Origin: Alisma plantago-aquatica
Lineage: Eukaryota; Streptophyta; Magnoliopsida; Alismatales; Alismataceae
Assembly: GCA_963693085.1 (NCBI GenBank)
Contig: OY856412.1
Coordinates: 1,063,600,744 to 1,063,664,743, forward strand
DNA length: 64,000 bases
Direction: 5' to 3'
In this document: positions 1-9,585 of the stretch, one piece after another
Layout of the letters: each line of letters opens with the position of its first letter
How positions within the stretch are numbered: position 1 is the first letter of the stretch
Position numbers and translations under genes: made by a program
Notes under the pieces: model-generated
The model's input: only the letters and a program-made list of their open reading frames with translations
Database searches by the model: none
Told to the model about the DNA's origin: nothing

Positions 1-53
1 TATTTGCATCTATCAGGTCCATCATACTAGAATACTCTATCTCCCCTACATTC

Positions 54-317
54 TTAACCTCTTGAAGGTCTTCCCAGAACCTTGTGATTCAGTATTTGGA
101 ATAGCTGCTCTAGCCTAAAGTATGGCATTCTATCCACCATATGCATCATTGTAGCCATAAATTGTCTAAATGTGTACTGAAAAGCTGGGTTGGCTATAGT
201 TTTGGGGTCAAACTGTGGCACCTTAGGCACTCCATCTACACTATCCTTCCTCCTGGAACCACCTCCTGGTGCAACAACACTTCTGTCAACAATATGTTCT
301 TTGTGTTCTCCAGACAT
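54..317 (-). pseudogene. Gypsy gag, N-terminal fragment (element E)
   Basis: The 87-residue reading frame begins MSGEHKEH, matching the MSEPHEEH start of the gag genes in A (ATG at 33395) and B (inverted copy, ATG near 22095). The following stretch, with PQFDP and a methionine-rich segment around residues 50-65, also follows those copies. It would be the N-terminal part of a nucleocapsid precursor that assembles the retrotransposon particle. The frame loses similarity after about residue 65 and stops at base 54, so the conserved gag core is not readable in this frame. It is a dead fragment; the start is supported by alignment with two family members. Confidence 0.6.
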
Positions 318-423
318 ACATTCTTCTTCTTATGCATAAGAAGAAGCTGCAAATAGATTTATTGGATACACAAGAACAGACACAACCCTAGTCCTATGTC
401 CATGTAGGCTCCGCAAACCAAGA

Positions 424-435
424 ATTCTAATACCA
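424..435 (-). other. Decayed primer-binding site of element E
   Basis: On the minus strand the 12 bases read TGGTATTAGAAT. The intact site in element B is TGGTATCAGAGC, complementary to the 3' end of initiator-Met tRNA, and the next 30 bases align in both elements. Three substitutions would weaken priming of reverse transcription. Confidence 0.6.
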
Positions 436-441
436 ACCAAG

Positions 442-2166
442 TGTGACTCATAGATCATAGCAAAGCAAGATTACTCAAAATGAAATGCTGAATTATCAAT
501 TAAACATCCAAATCACCAGAAAACACATTAAATTAAAACTGATTTCATATAATCACCAAGAAAAGCATATTACATCTAATTTTATAAACTGAGCCACATG
601 TATTATATTTCATACCAACAAAGTATATACATCACTGCACAGTGGCCATCCTATCACAACCTGTTATAGAAGGTAACATGTTTATATATACAATCCATAC
701 ACATACAAATATGACATACTACCAAAAACCTTGTATTGATATACAACATCTACAAAACACCCTCAAGGACCTGAAAGTACAGGGATGACACACATGACTC
801 TACTACTAGACACTAGCAGTATATGCAATGTTCAACAACTATTGCTCTCCTTGTTTTTCTTCTTAAATTGCAGGATCTCAACCTCCTCATGCATGACCAC
901 CTAAAAGATGTGGAAACCCACAGAGTGCGGCCAACATCCCAACAAGAGATATAATTATCTGCCAACAACTATTATTAACACATATAGATATAACAGGAAA
1001 GAAATACTATTACCAAGATGAGAACATTCAACTAGATAAATAAGTAAAATTTGATAACATAGATTAGGCATTTAAGAAATTACAATTGATCAATGGCACA
1101 TCTTATACCTTTATAAGGAATATGAAGACTACAAAGATAATGCTAAGTAGTATAAGAGGAAAGGCATAGGGTCATCCAGTGTGAGTTGTATTAAACCCTA
1201 TGCATATATACTATAGGGTTTTGCTACTTATTTTATTATGCCTCAAGGATTGAGTCATAAAACCCAAATCCAACTATCCATTTCTAAGTCAAAATTAGTT
1301 CGATACAAGATCTATGAAAGAGCTTGACTCTATGATCTCATCACACAACTCCCGATTAGTACGAGAGAAAACAAAAAGACATAACAGTGAACTGCCAATA
1401 GCAACATATAGTCAAGTTGAAACAACTAGCACGCCTTGGTACAAGGCACGATGCTAAAGGACAGGCCATGCATGCCCATTCTATATGAGGCATTATGGAA
1501 TTTATATTGTTGCCTATCACAAACATCATAATATCCGAGGCATGACCATATCCATACTCCATAACCTAGAATTGTGGATGCAAGGATGTATCCTCAACTT
1601 GCAACCCCATATAATCAACAATATGTGCTTTATGTATCCTGTAGGAATTACTCATTTCACCATTCAGCAAGTTCTAACACTAGAATGGATCTATGGCACA
1701 AGGAAACCTACAAGATTAGGGTTTCACTAGATTAATTATTTCCATTTGGGTTCTTTTAGTGCATCAATCAAGTTAAAACATACAAACCTTAAATAGATTC
1801 TACAAAAAATAGGATTATATTGCTACGTAAGAAGATATAAAATGTATTAACCATAAAGTTGATCGTATCACCACATGATAATGATATTGTCACACTACCT
1901 TAGACTAGGCCATCACCTTTATCATGTCATCATGGAAAAACCACCCCTCATAACATCAATAGAGGATATTTCCTCAAACTAGGCACAAGGACTCTACTAG
2001 GTCATAAAACCTAATCACATAGATCATGCACGTCATCATTATCTCATCATGCCTCATAAGGGATCATAGTCATCACCCTATGCAACATTGAGATATCACA
2101 ACATTCATAAGAAATAATGTTCATTCAACCTACAACATAAGAGTCATACAAGTAGGAGAGAGATAG
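442..2166 (-). repeat. 5' LTR of element E (diverged, outer end uncertain)
   Basis: The inner edge reads TGTGACTCATAGATC, aligned with the inner edge TGTGGGCTCCGATCT of the A LTR at 33528. Similarity to the A LTR is clear near 755-930 (the segment with GACCACCTAAAAG) and patchy elsewhere. No gene is visible in this 1.7 kb: the short open frames lack any recognisable motif. The expected outer LTR end (GTTACA type) is not seen, so the LTR may be truncated where element C begins. Confidence 0.45.
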
Positions 2167-2387
2167 TGTGACAACCATGGTTTTTCTCTCTCTTTGATTT
2201 TTCTCTTGCTCTATAATAATCATTTCTCTAATTTTAGATATCAATTGCTTGGATTGAGTGTTGTTAAACTCCTATTTGGTCACCTTTATGCTCAATTTCC
2301 CATATACTTTAATTTGAGGATTTAATTAAGTATTATGATTTCTTGAAACTATCTTTGAAACCCCAACAATGTTCCTCTCCTACTAAA

Positions 2388-2392
2388 AAATG
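2388..2392. repeat. Target-site duplication AAATG, left copy (element D)
   Basis: AAATG lies directly before the TGTTGG start of D and is repeated at 8513-8517 directly after its CA end. The uninterrupted homologue in element C's right LTR has AAATG once, at 13585-13589. A 5-bp duplication is normal for Copia integrase. Confidence 0.95.
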
Positions 2393-3849
2393 TGTTGGAT
2401 AAATTGGACATTATGATAAATCCCTTTGTTTTGATGATGACAAACATTTCATTCTTGTTGATCTAATGATGCTACTTGAGTGTTGCAGGAATAAGGTGGA
2501 TGACAAAGCTCTAGGGATTCTATATGCTTGAATGATTGTAAATATCATGAAATGTAATCAACTGTAAACTTGTACAAATATATAATGTACAAGTACTTAG
2601 ATTTCATGTAAATCAAGCGTTAGATCTTCCCTAGCCAATCACCACACTTAGATAGGTCATCTCCTTCAAATTGGATCACATATGCACACTCATACATATA
2701 CTTGGTGCCTAAATTGAAAGATTGAAACAGGGTCAATCTCGGTCGACCAAACTCTTCGACCGAGACACTCTCGGTCGACAATCTTCTCGACTGAGAAAGA
2801 TCCAAAGTAGCCGTTAGACACAACTGACAAGGTAGTTGGCAGTTGAGATAGACGTTGCAAATCACTTGATCCAGAGAGCCTGTCGGTCGATAAAACTTCG
2901 ACCGAGTAGGTATCTCGGTCGACCATTCCTCGACCGAGATGAACTCTGACAGCAACTGCAGAGTAAATTAATTAGTCATTGCTAAACCAACAAACTTGTA
3001 TCTAACGGCTAGTTAAGCACTTAGAAACCCCTAGAAGTTGTCTAGAACGTCCTTAAGCATCCATAGGCCATTCCTATAAATAGGAAAAGCCATAGGACAC
3101 CCAAATACACCTTTTACACACTTGAGTACTCTTTGAGCAAGCAATTACATTTGCAATCTGTTTTGAGCAATAGAGCAAATTCCTACATTGGCTATTCATT
3201 CCCATTGCTCTAATTTCGTGTCCTATAAGCTAGCATCTTCTTTCCACAACACTTACACTTCTACACTCATTGGTTAGGAGATCAATACGCTTGATATAGG
3301 CAAATCAAGCCTTGTGCTTAAAAGGATAAGTTGTATTTTCTATTTTCCTTCTTGTTCCTTTTATTCTTTGTATTCTCCTTGATACTCCTAGGGTTGGAGG
3401 CTACGAATTGGAGAAGGTTCTTCTCGGAGGAGAAGGTGGACTTCAAGCTACTTCAAGAAGGCTATCGCAACGGGAAGCTACTTCAAGAAGGCTATTGCAA
3501 CGGGAAGCTACTTCAGGAGGAAGGCTGCTTCGAGGTTGGTGCAATTACTTCTAGGTGAAGGCTGCTTCAAGGTTGGTGCGATTACTTCTAGGTGAAGGCT
3601 GCTTGAAGGGTTTAGGGAAAGGAATTGTAATTTTATGTAAAGTCTTTGCGAGGTAATAAAATTAATTTCTTTCCAAATCCCGGTTGGGTAAGCAATCGGG
3701 TAGTGGACTGACAACTTTAGTATTTGCTAAAGTTGGAACCACTATAAATCCTTATCCCCTTGTCCAATATTTTGTGATTGGTTGTTTGAGTTAAATAATT
3801 GTTAAAAATTGTTTTAAAACTCTATTCACCCCCCCTCTAGTGTTTTTCA
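2393..3849 (+). repeat. 5' LTR of Copia element D
   Basis: It begins TGTTGGATAAATTGG and ends TTTTTCA just before the primer-binding site. Upstream of a TATA box (TATAAATAG, 3075-3083) it carries four inverted box pairs made of TCGGTCGA and TCGACCGA at 2737-2765, 2769-2795, 2881-2906 and 2912-2940. Downstream of the TATA box, around 3440-3605, is a tandem series of short units built on CTACTTCAAGAAGGCTAT and then GAAGGCTGCTT. An open frame of 75 codons at 3331-3558 follows these units and is probably not a gene. Confidence 0.92.
3075..3083 (+). promoter_or_regulatory. TATA box of the D 5' LTR
   Basis: TATAAATAG, conserved in the 3' LTR at 7738-7746. It lies about 135 bases downstream of the inverted CGGTC box array, so the array sits in the expected U3 promoter region. 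Confidence 0.6.
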
Positions 3850-3851
3850 AT

Positions 3852-3864
3852 TGGTATCAGAGCA
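3852..3864 (+). other. Primer-binding site of element D (initiator-Met tRNA)
   Basis: TGGTATCAGAGCA begins two bases after the LTR end. It matches the complement of the 3' end of plant initiator-Met tRNA, the usual primer of Copia and Gypsy minus-strand synthesis. Confidence 0.9.
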
Positions 3865-3896
3865 GGCTTCAAGGAACCCTAACAAGGTCTTGAAGA

Positions 3897-5552
3897 ATGG
3901 GGGACGAAATGCTCAACAACCTTAACCTCGAAGGGACATTCGTTGCTAGGCCACCGGTGTTTGATGGAACAAACTACCAATATTGGAAGAGAAGGATGCA
4001 GTTTTACTTCCAAGGCATCAATTGGGACTTATGGAGAATGATGTCAACCCCATACGAGCTTCCTCAAATACAATATGCAGATTGGGATGCAAACACGGTA
4101 AAATCGGCTCAAATGAATGCAAAGGCTGTAAGTATCCTTTACTGTTCAATTTCAGTAGGAGAATTTAATAGAATATCAAACTGTGAAACAGCCTATGAAA
4201 TATGGCATAGATTGTCCATAACCTATTAAGGTACGGTTCAAGTTAAGAATTCTAAGATTAGTATGCTTAAACAGAAATTTGAACACTTTCGTATGGATCC
4301 GAATGAATCCATTAGTGAAATGTTTGCAAAATTCTCTTCTATTGTTAATGGTTTGAATGCATTAGGAAAAACCGTTCTTGAAGAAGACCAGGTATCAAAG
4401 GTACTTCGATCACTTCCTCCCAAATACAAGCCCAAGGTGACATCCATTGAAGAAGCTAATGATCTCACTAAACTGAAAATGGAGCAACTCATTGGGAATC
4501 TAGAAGCTCATGAGGCAACTTTAGAAGAGGAAGAAAGGAGAGAACGTGAACGTCAACATGGGAAAAAGAAGGATATTGCATTCAAAGCATCAACTAAAGA
4601 CAATCATGACACAAGTGAAGATGATATCGAAGAAGAAACTCTCATTGTAAATGGTAAGCAATATAAAAGTTTTAAAACTAATAAAACTTCTAGTGTTTCT
4701 TCTTCCAGGTGCTTTGAATATGGTAAGAAGGGACATATGAAAGGTGATTGTCCAACACTCAAGAAAGGGAAGAAATCATCTCACAAAAAGAAAGAAAGAG
4801 CATATCGATCTGCATGGGATGATTCAAGTGATGATAGTGATGATGGAAAAGGAGAAGTAGAATGCCTCATTGCTACAACAAATGAAGACGAAGAAGAGGT
4901 AAGTCTTTATGATCTACCAAAAGAAGATCTAATTGCTAGTCTTCAAGATACTCATGAGAAATATATTGAGTGCAAGAAGAAACTTAAGAAATCAAATAAA
5001 GATTTAAATGCTAAACTTCTTGCTCTTGTATCCAAAAATGAATATCTAAAAAAGGAAAATGAAGATTATGATCTTAAGTTAAAATCAGTAGAAGCTAATT
5101 GCAATCTTCTTTCCTTCGAAAAGTTAAACTTGCAAACTCAAGTGAATGATCTTCAGAAACAACCTATTCTATGTTCACATTTAGATTATGATGAGGTTGT
5201 TAAAGAAAGAAACTCTCTAGTATCCGATTTAGAACAAGCAAAGAAAGATATTGCTAAGTTACAAAGAAATGTAAATGAGTTAAGAGGAAATGACATGCTT
5301 GAAAATATTCTGAAAATTTCCTCTAGTTATAATGGAAGAAGAGGATTAGGATATGATCCAAGGAGAAATAAACCCAAAAGAGTTCAAGCATCCAAGACTA
5401 AGATTATATTTGTATCTAGGAACACAATTCCTAGAAAGAGAAATGAAGTTGACGCTATTAGTTGTCATTATTGCATGCGTCTTGGACATTATTCATTTTC
5501 ATGCCCATATAAGAAAAAGAATGATGAGTTAGCTTGGATTCCTAAAACTTAG
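3897..5552 (+). pseudogene. Copia gag with one in-frame stop (element D)
   Basis: The reading frame starts MGDEMLNNLNLEG and runs about 551 codons with one TAA at 4227-4229, after residue 110; both halves are in the same frame. Residues about 15-240 are the Copia gag core (FDGTNYQYWKRRM, then AYEIWHRL and the DQVSKVLRSLPPKY segment). A CCHC knuckle follows near residues 270-283, in which the second cysteine is tyrosine (CFEYGKKGHMKGDC). Residues about 335-460 are a charged coiled coil. A second, intact knuckle, CHYCMRLGHYSFSC, lies near the C-terminus. The protein would form the particle and bind element RNA. The ATG at 3897 lies 33 bases after the primer site. With the stop and a lost zinc ligand this copy is unlikely to be functional, although the part after the stop is fully open. 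Confidence 0.85.
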
Positions 5553-7054
5553 TAGCTTAAAATTAACTAGTTGAGATTTGACCTAAACTGATTCTTGATA
5601 TCATAATGTCTTATCTCAACACAATCGAGCTCTAGTTTGCATAATCTCTTTTGCTTGAAATCGATTAAGAGTTCTGAACATATTCCAGAAACTTGGTCGG
5701 TCGAGAATCTGTCGACCGAGTGAACATTCGGTCAAGAAATTGTCGACCGAGCATGTCACTAATTTTCAGACTGCTGTAAAATTACTGAATTCTTTTGAAA
5801 TTGATCAAAATTTCTATCTATTTGTGATTAATGACTGTACAATAAAGTATAAATCATGGAAATCATCCTTGAAAGTTTATATGAGATTAATTTGGTTTAT
5901 TCTCTAATAATTTAAGTCAAAAACTAAAATTATGCTTAGTTTAAAGGCAATTTCTGTTTTACCATTATATGCTTTTATTGTTCTATCATTACATAGGCAA
6001 GCAAAATGATTCATTGGTGATATATCTCTTAGAAATGCTTGCAAAGAGCACAATGTTATAAAAAATTTTCAATTGGTATCTTTAAAAGATTTGAAATATT
6101 CATCGTGCTTTCATGTTTTTATATTGAGTATCACTTAAACATGCATCAAAAATTGATATGAATGCTTAATTGGAAATCTGCAATTTATGCCTCTTGGTTG
6201 AAATGTAATTTGACCAAGGGGCTCTATGGTCGTAGTCAAGGACGACCTAAAATAAGCTTTGACAAAATGCTTATTTGGACATCATTTTTATTGTACTTAA
6301 TCTTAGCATACTTTTGATAAAGGTCAAAATCAAAATTTAAAATCATCTATGACCTTAGAAGTTTTTGCTTAAATGGTAAGATTAAGGGGGAGCTCATACA
6401 AACAAATTTGATTATTTGATTAAGAAGCTTACAAAAACATTGTAAACATATTTTGGAGCTTGTTATGACCTTAGTATTTTTACTCTTAGTTATGAAGAAA
6501 TCTATGAATATCATATAAATGATATACTTTGTACTTAAAGGAACTCTCTAAACAAATCAGGGCTTAACATCCCTTGTATTTAGAGACATTTTTATGTACT
6601 CTAAGATTAAAGGATTCTCATTTAATTTAGGGCTTAACATCCCTTGATAGATGAGAAATCAATATAAATTCATTATAAGCTTAAAGGAATCTCATATCAT
6701 TTCAAGGCTTAACATCCTTTGCAAATGATTGAGAAAACAAATTGTGGCTAAATTAGACAAAAATGATATTAAATCCATGTTCCTAATAGAATATCTATTT
6801 AAGGGGGAGCATAGTATAAAATTAAGGGGGAGAAAGAATATATGAAATATTCAACTTGGATATCTTTTTGAAATGACAAAGGGGGAGAAAGAATATAAAA
6901 TCTAAAATATAAATGAGTTTCATCTTGATGGCCAACACACACTTGCAAAACAAGAATGGCTACAAAAGGTAATCTTCAGGTATGAAACTCACATGCTTTA
7001 TATTTCCTTATTTCATATTTATGAAATGTTTGTCATCTTCAAAAAGGGGGAGAT
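5553..7054 (+). other. Non-coding 3' region of element D, with polypurine tract
   Basis: No open frame of note and no pol remnant are visible. It holds two inverted CGGTC/GACCG pairs at 5696-5720 and 5726-5752, like those in the LTR. A phrase close to AGGGCTTAACATCCCTTG occurs three times (about 6559, 6627 and 6702). Purine runs with GGGGGAG occur at about 6386, 6804, 6824, 6883 and finally 7045, where AAAAAGGGGGAGAT directly precedes the 3' LTR and is the functional polypurine tract. The earlier purine runs may be decayed or auxiliary tracts. Confidence 0.75.
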
Positions 7055-8512
7055 TGTTGGATAAATTGGACATTATGATAAATCCCTTTGTTTCGATGAT
7101 GACAAACATTTCATTCTTGTTGATCTAACGATGCTACTTGAGTGTTGCAGGAATAAGGTGGATGACAAAGCTCTAGGGAATCTATATGCTTGAATGATTG
7201 TAAATATCATGAAATGTAATCAACTGTAAACTTGTACAAATATATAATGTACAAGTACTTAGATTTCATGTAAATCAAGCGTTAGATCTTCCCTAGCCAA
7301 TCACCACACTTAGATAGGTCATATCCTTCAAATAGGATCACATATGCACACTCATACATATACTTAGTGCCTAAATTGAAAGATTGAAACAGGGTCAATC
7401 TCGGTCGACCAAACTCTTCGACCGAGACACTCTCGGTCGACAATCTTCTCGACCGAGAAAGATCCAAAGTAGCCGTTAGACACAACTGACAAGGTAGTTG
7501 GCAGTTGGAGATAGAAGTTGCAAATCACTTGATCCAGAGAGCCTGTCGGTCGACAAAACTTCGACCGAGTAGGTATCTCGGTCTACCATTCCTCGACCGA
7601 GATGAACTCTGACAGTAACTGCAGAGTAAATTAATTAGCCGTTGCTAAAGCAACAAACTTGTATCTAACAGCTAGTTAAGCACTTAGAAACCCCTAGAAG
7701 TTGTCTAGAACGTCCTTAAGCATCCATAGGCCATTCCTATAAATAGGACAAGCCATAGGACACCCAAATACACCTTTTACACACTTGAGTACTCTTTGAG
7801 CAAGCAATTACATTTGCAATCTGTTTTGAGCAATAGAGCAAATTCCTACATTGGCTATTCTTTCCCATTGCTCTAATTTCGTGTCCTATAAGCTAGCATC
7901 TTCTTTCCACAACACTTACACTTCTACACTCATTGGTTAGGAGATCAATACGCTTGATATAGGCAAATCAAGCCATGTGCTTAAAAGGATAAGTTGTATT
8001 TTCTATTTTCCTTCTTGTTCCTTTTATTCTTTGTATTCTCCTTGCTACTCCTAGGGTTGGAGGCTGCGAATTGGAGAAGGTTCTTCTCGGAGGAGAAGGT
8101 GGACTTCAAGCTACTTCAAGAAGGCTATCGCAACGGGAAGCTACTTCAAGAAGGCTATTGCAACGGGAAGCTACTTCAAGAGGAAGGCTGCTTCGAGGTT
8201 GGTGTAATTACTTCTAGGTGAAGGATGCTTCAAGGTTGGTGCGATTACTTCTAGGTGAAGGCTTCTTGAAGGGTTTAGGGAAAGGAATTATAATTTTATG
8301 TAAAGTCCTTGCGAGGTAATAAAATTAATTTCTTTCCAAATCCCGGTTGGGTAAGCAACCGGGTAGTGGACTGACAACTTTAGTATTTGCTAAAGTTGGA
8401 ACCACTCTAAATCCTTGTCCCCTTATCCAATATTTTGTGATTGGTTGTTTGAGTTAAATAATTGCTAAAAATTGTTTTAAAACTCTATTCACCCCACCTC
8501 TAGTGTTTTTCA
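7055..8512 (+). repeat. 3' LTR of Copia element D
   Basis: Near-identical to 2393-3849, with the same ends, TATA box (7738-7746), tandem units and inverted boxes (7399-7427, 7431-7457, 7543-7568, 7575-7602). Some box letters differ: GGTCTACC replaces GGTCGACC near 7580, while a broken arm of the 5' LTR (CTCGACTGAG at 2787) is perfect here. It ends CA at 8512, followed by AAATG. Confidence 0.92.
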
Positions 8513-8517
8513 AAATG
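8513..8517. repeat. Target-site duplication AAATG, right copy (element D)
   Basis: AAATG follows the CA end of the 3' LTR; beyond it the LTR of element C resumes with TGCATCAAGTTGTAAA, as in the uninterrupted copy at 13590. Confidence 0.95.
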
Positions 8518-8824
8518 TGCATCAAGTTGTAAAGGGTTAAATTTCAAGTCCAACGACACCAAAATCACATCGATTGGACCTTCAGAGTCCAAATGACACC
8601 TTGAAATTTAGCTATTTATACCTTGATTTAGCTCAATTCTATACCCTTTTCTCTATTCGGCTAGCCTACATAGGTCCAAATCAACATTGTTGCCCAATTG
8701 CCTTTTCCTCCTCCATTTCCTCTTCGGGAAACCAAAGGGGTGGCTGGAAAAAAGAAAGGTTCTCTACCTCCACCAAATCCGAGTAACGGAAGGGAACCAG
8801 TTCTCACAACCCTAACTTGCCAAA

Positions 8825-8831
8825 TATAAAA
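8825..8831 (+). promoter_or_regulatory. Candidate TATA box of the C 5' LTR
   Basis: TATAAAA, repeated in the right LTR at 13892-13898 in the same context. It precedes a GC-rich leader-like stretch. Confidence 0.4.
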
Positions 8832-9495
8832 CCATGCTTTCAACCCTAGCCTCCTTTCCTTGTGCCCTGCTCTCGTGGTATCCCTTTTCTCCCAGGCCTC
8901 TGACTTCTTGCCTTGTGTGGTGGGAAGGGCGATCGTTGTAGGCTGGATCACTACAGGCAGTGACGGATATCACTACAGATGGCTTGCTCCTCCCAAACCG
9001 TGCTCCGGAGGGCAGCGCCAGGGTGAATTTTCACAGCCGACATGGTCAAATCCATAGCCCCCGCCTCGAGCATCTTGCGGCTACAGAAGGTACTGATGAG
9101 GCGACGCCAGCATTGGGGCTGTCGACCTGCCAAGTTGGTGGCCTCACCCCCCGACACAAGCACCAGGGAGACCAACGACGGCCGAAGATGGCACAACCAA
9201 GGCCCTAGCTACCTTGTCTCCACTTCGTCTAGGTTGTTGCAACTGTCGAGGCCGCTGGAGATAGAGAGGCACAAGTCTTCTATTCGTCCTCTGCTCTAAC
9301 GTTGGAACAGGGAAATCCCATGGGGGAGTCTGCGAGGATAGGCAAGATAGCCGCTGACCATCAGATTGATGGCCCAACAAGCAACGGCCCAGATCGGCCA
9401 ATAATTTATCAAGGTAACACCCAATGTGAACTCCTATAGTTTGGATCAATATCTTATAAAATGCATAGCTCCTAACATCCTTGGCCAACTATAGT

Positions 9496-9585
9496 GAACA
9501 TATATACTATTTTGATCCTCTCGACGAGACCTACAAGTTGGAACATATATACTATTTTGATCCTCTCGACGAGACCTACAAGTTG
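9496..9585 (+). repeat. Tandem duplication of a 45-bp unit
   Basis: Two perfect copies of a 45-base unit starting GAACATATATACTATTTTGA lie head to tail. The homologous right LTR (about 14556-14600) has one copy, so the duplication arose after the two LTRs separated. Confidence 0.9.

Larger units (their letters stand above)
1..2166 (-). mobile_element. Remnant of an old minus-strand Gypsy LTR retrotransposon (element E), 5' end only
   Basis: Reading the minus strand from right to left, this stretch holds an LTR, a decayed primer-binding site and the first part of gag, in the same order as the right-hand end of element A (33393-39913). The leader between primer site and gag aligns with that of A and B, and bases around 755-930 align with the A LTR at about 33750-33930. 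The rest of the element lies beyond the left edge. Beyond about base 1000 the LTR is too diverged for me to follow with confidence, so the outer border at 2166 is set only by the start of element C. The many substitutions suggest it is the oldest member of this family in the window. Confidence 0.6.
2393..8512 (+). mobile_element. Gag-only Copia LTR retrotransposon (element D)
   Basis: A complete 6.1-kb element: LTRs at 2393-3849 and 7055-8512, both TG...CA, a primer-binding site, a gag gene, a long non-coding 3' region and a purine tract. It is bordered by AAATG on both sides. There is no protease, integrase, reverse transcriptase or RNase H: gag ends at 5552 and the following 1.5 kb is non-coding. 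It therefore needs pol proteins from a relative, like the gag-bearing non-autonomous elements known in plants. A hand comparison of its LTRs gives about 33 differences in 1457 bases (about 2.3%), so the insertion is fairly recent. The long coiled-coil gag and purine-rich 3' region resemble the SIRE/Maximus branch; that assignment is inference. Confidence 0.9.

Noticed and set aside
2620..2955. 111-codon minus-strand frame over the inverted CGGTC boxes
   Set aside because: It is antisense in the LTR promoter region and is shortened by substitutions in the other LTR (7282-7485).
3331..3558. 75-codon frame with GKLLQEG repeats in the Copia LTR
   Set aside because: The repeats follow tandem DNA units; it lies in the LTR, reads as a by-product, and no related protein is recognised. 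It is conserved in both LTRs only because the LTRs are copies.
8660..9490. Long overlapping open frames on both strands in the C LTR (for example 8661-8951 and 9144-9488 minus, 8960-9299 plus)
   Set aside because: They arise from a GC-rich, leader-like stretch downstream of a TATA box. The frames lie in an LTR, overlap on opposite strands, show no motif, and differ between the two LTR copies.
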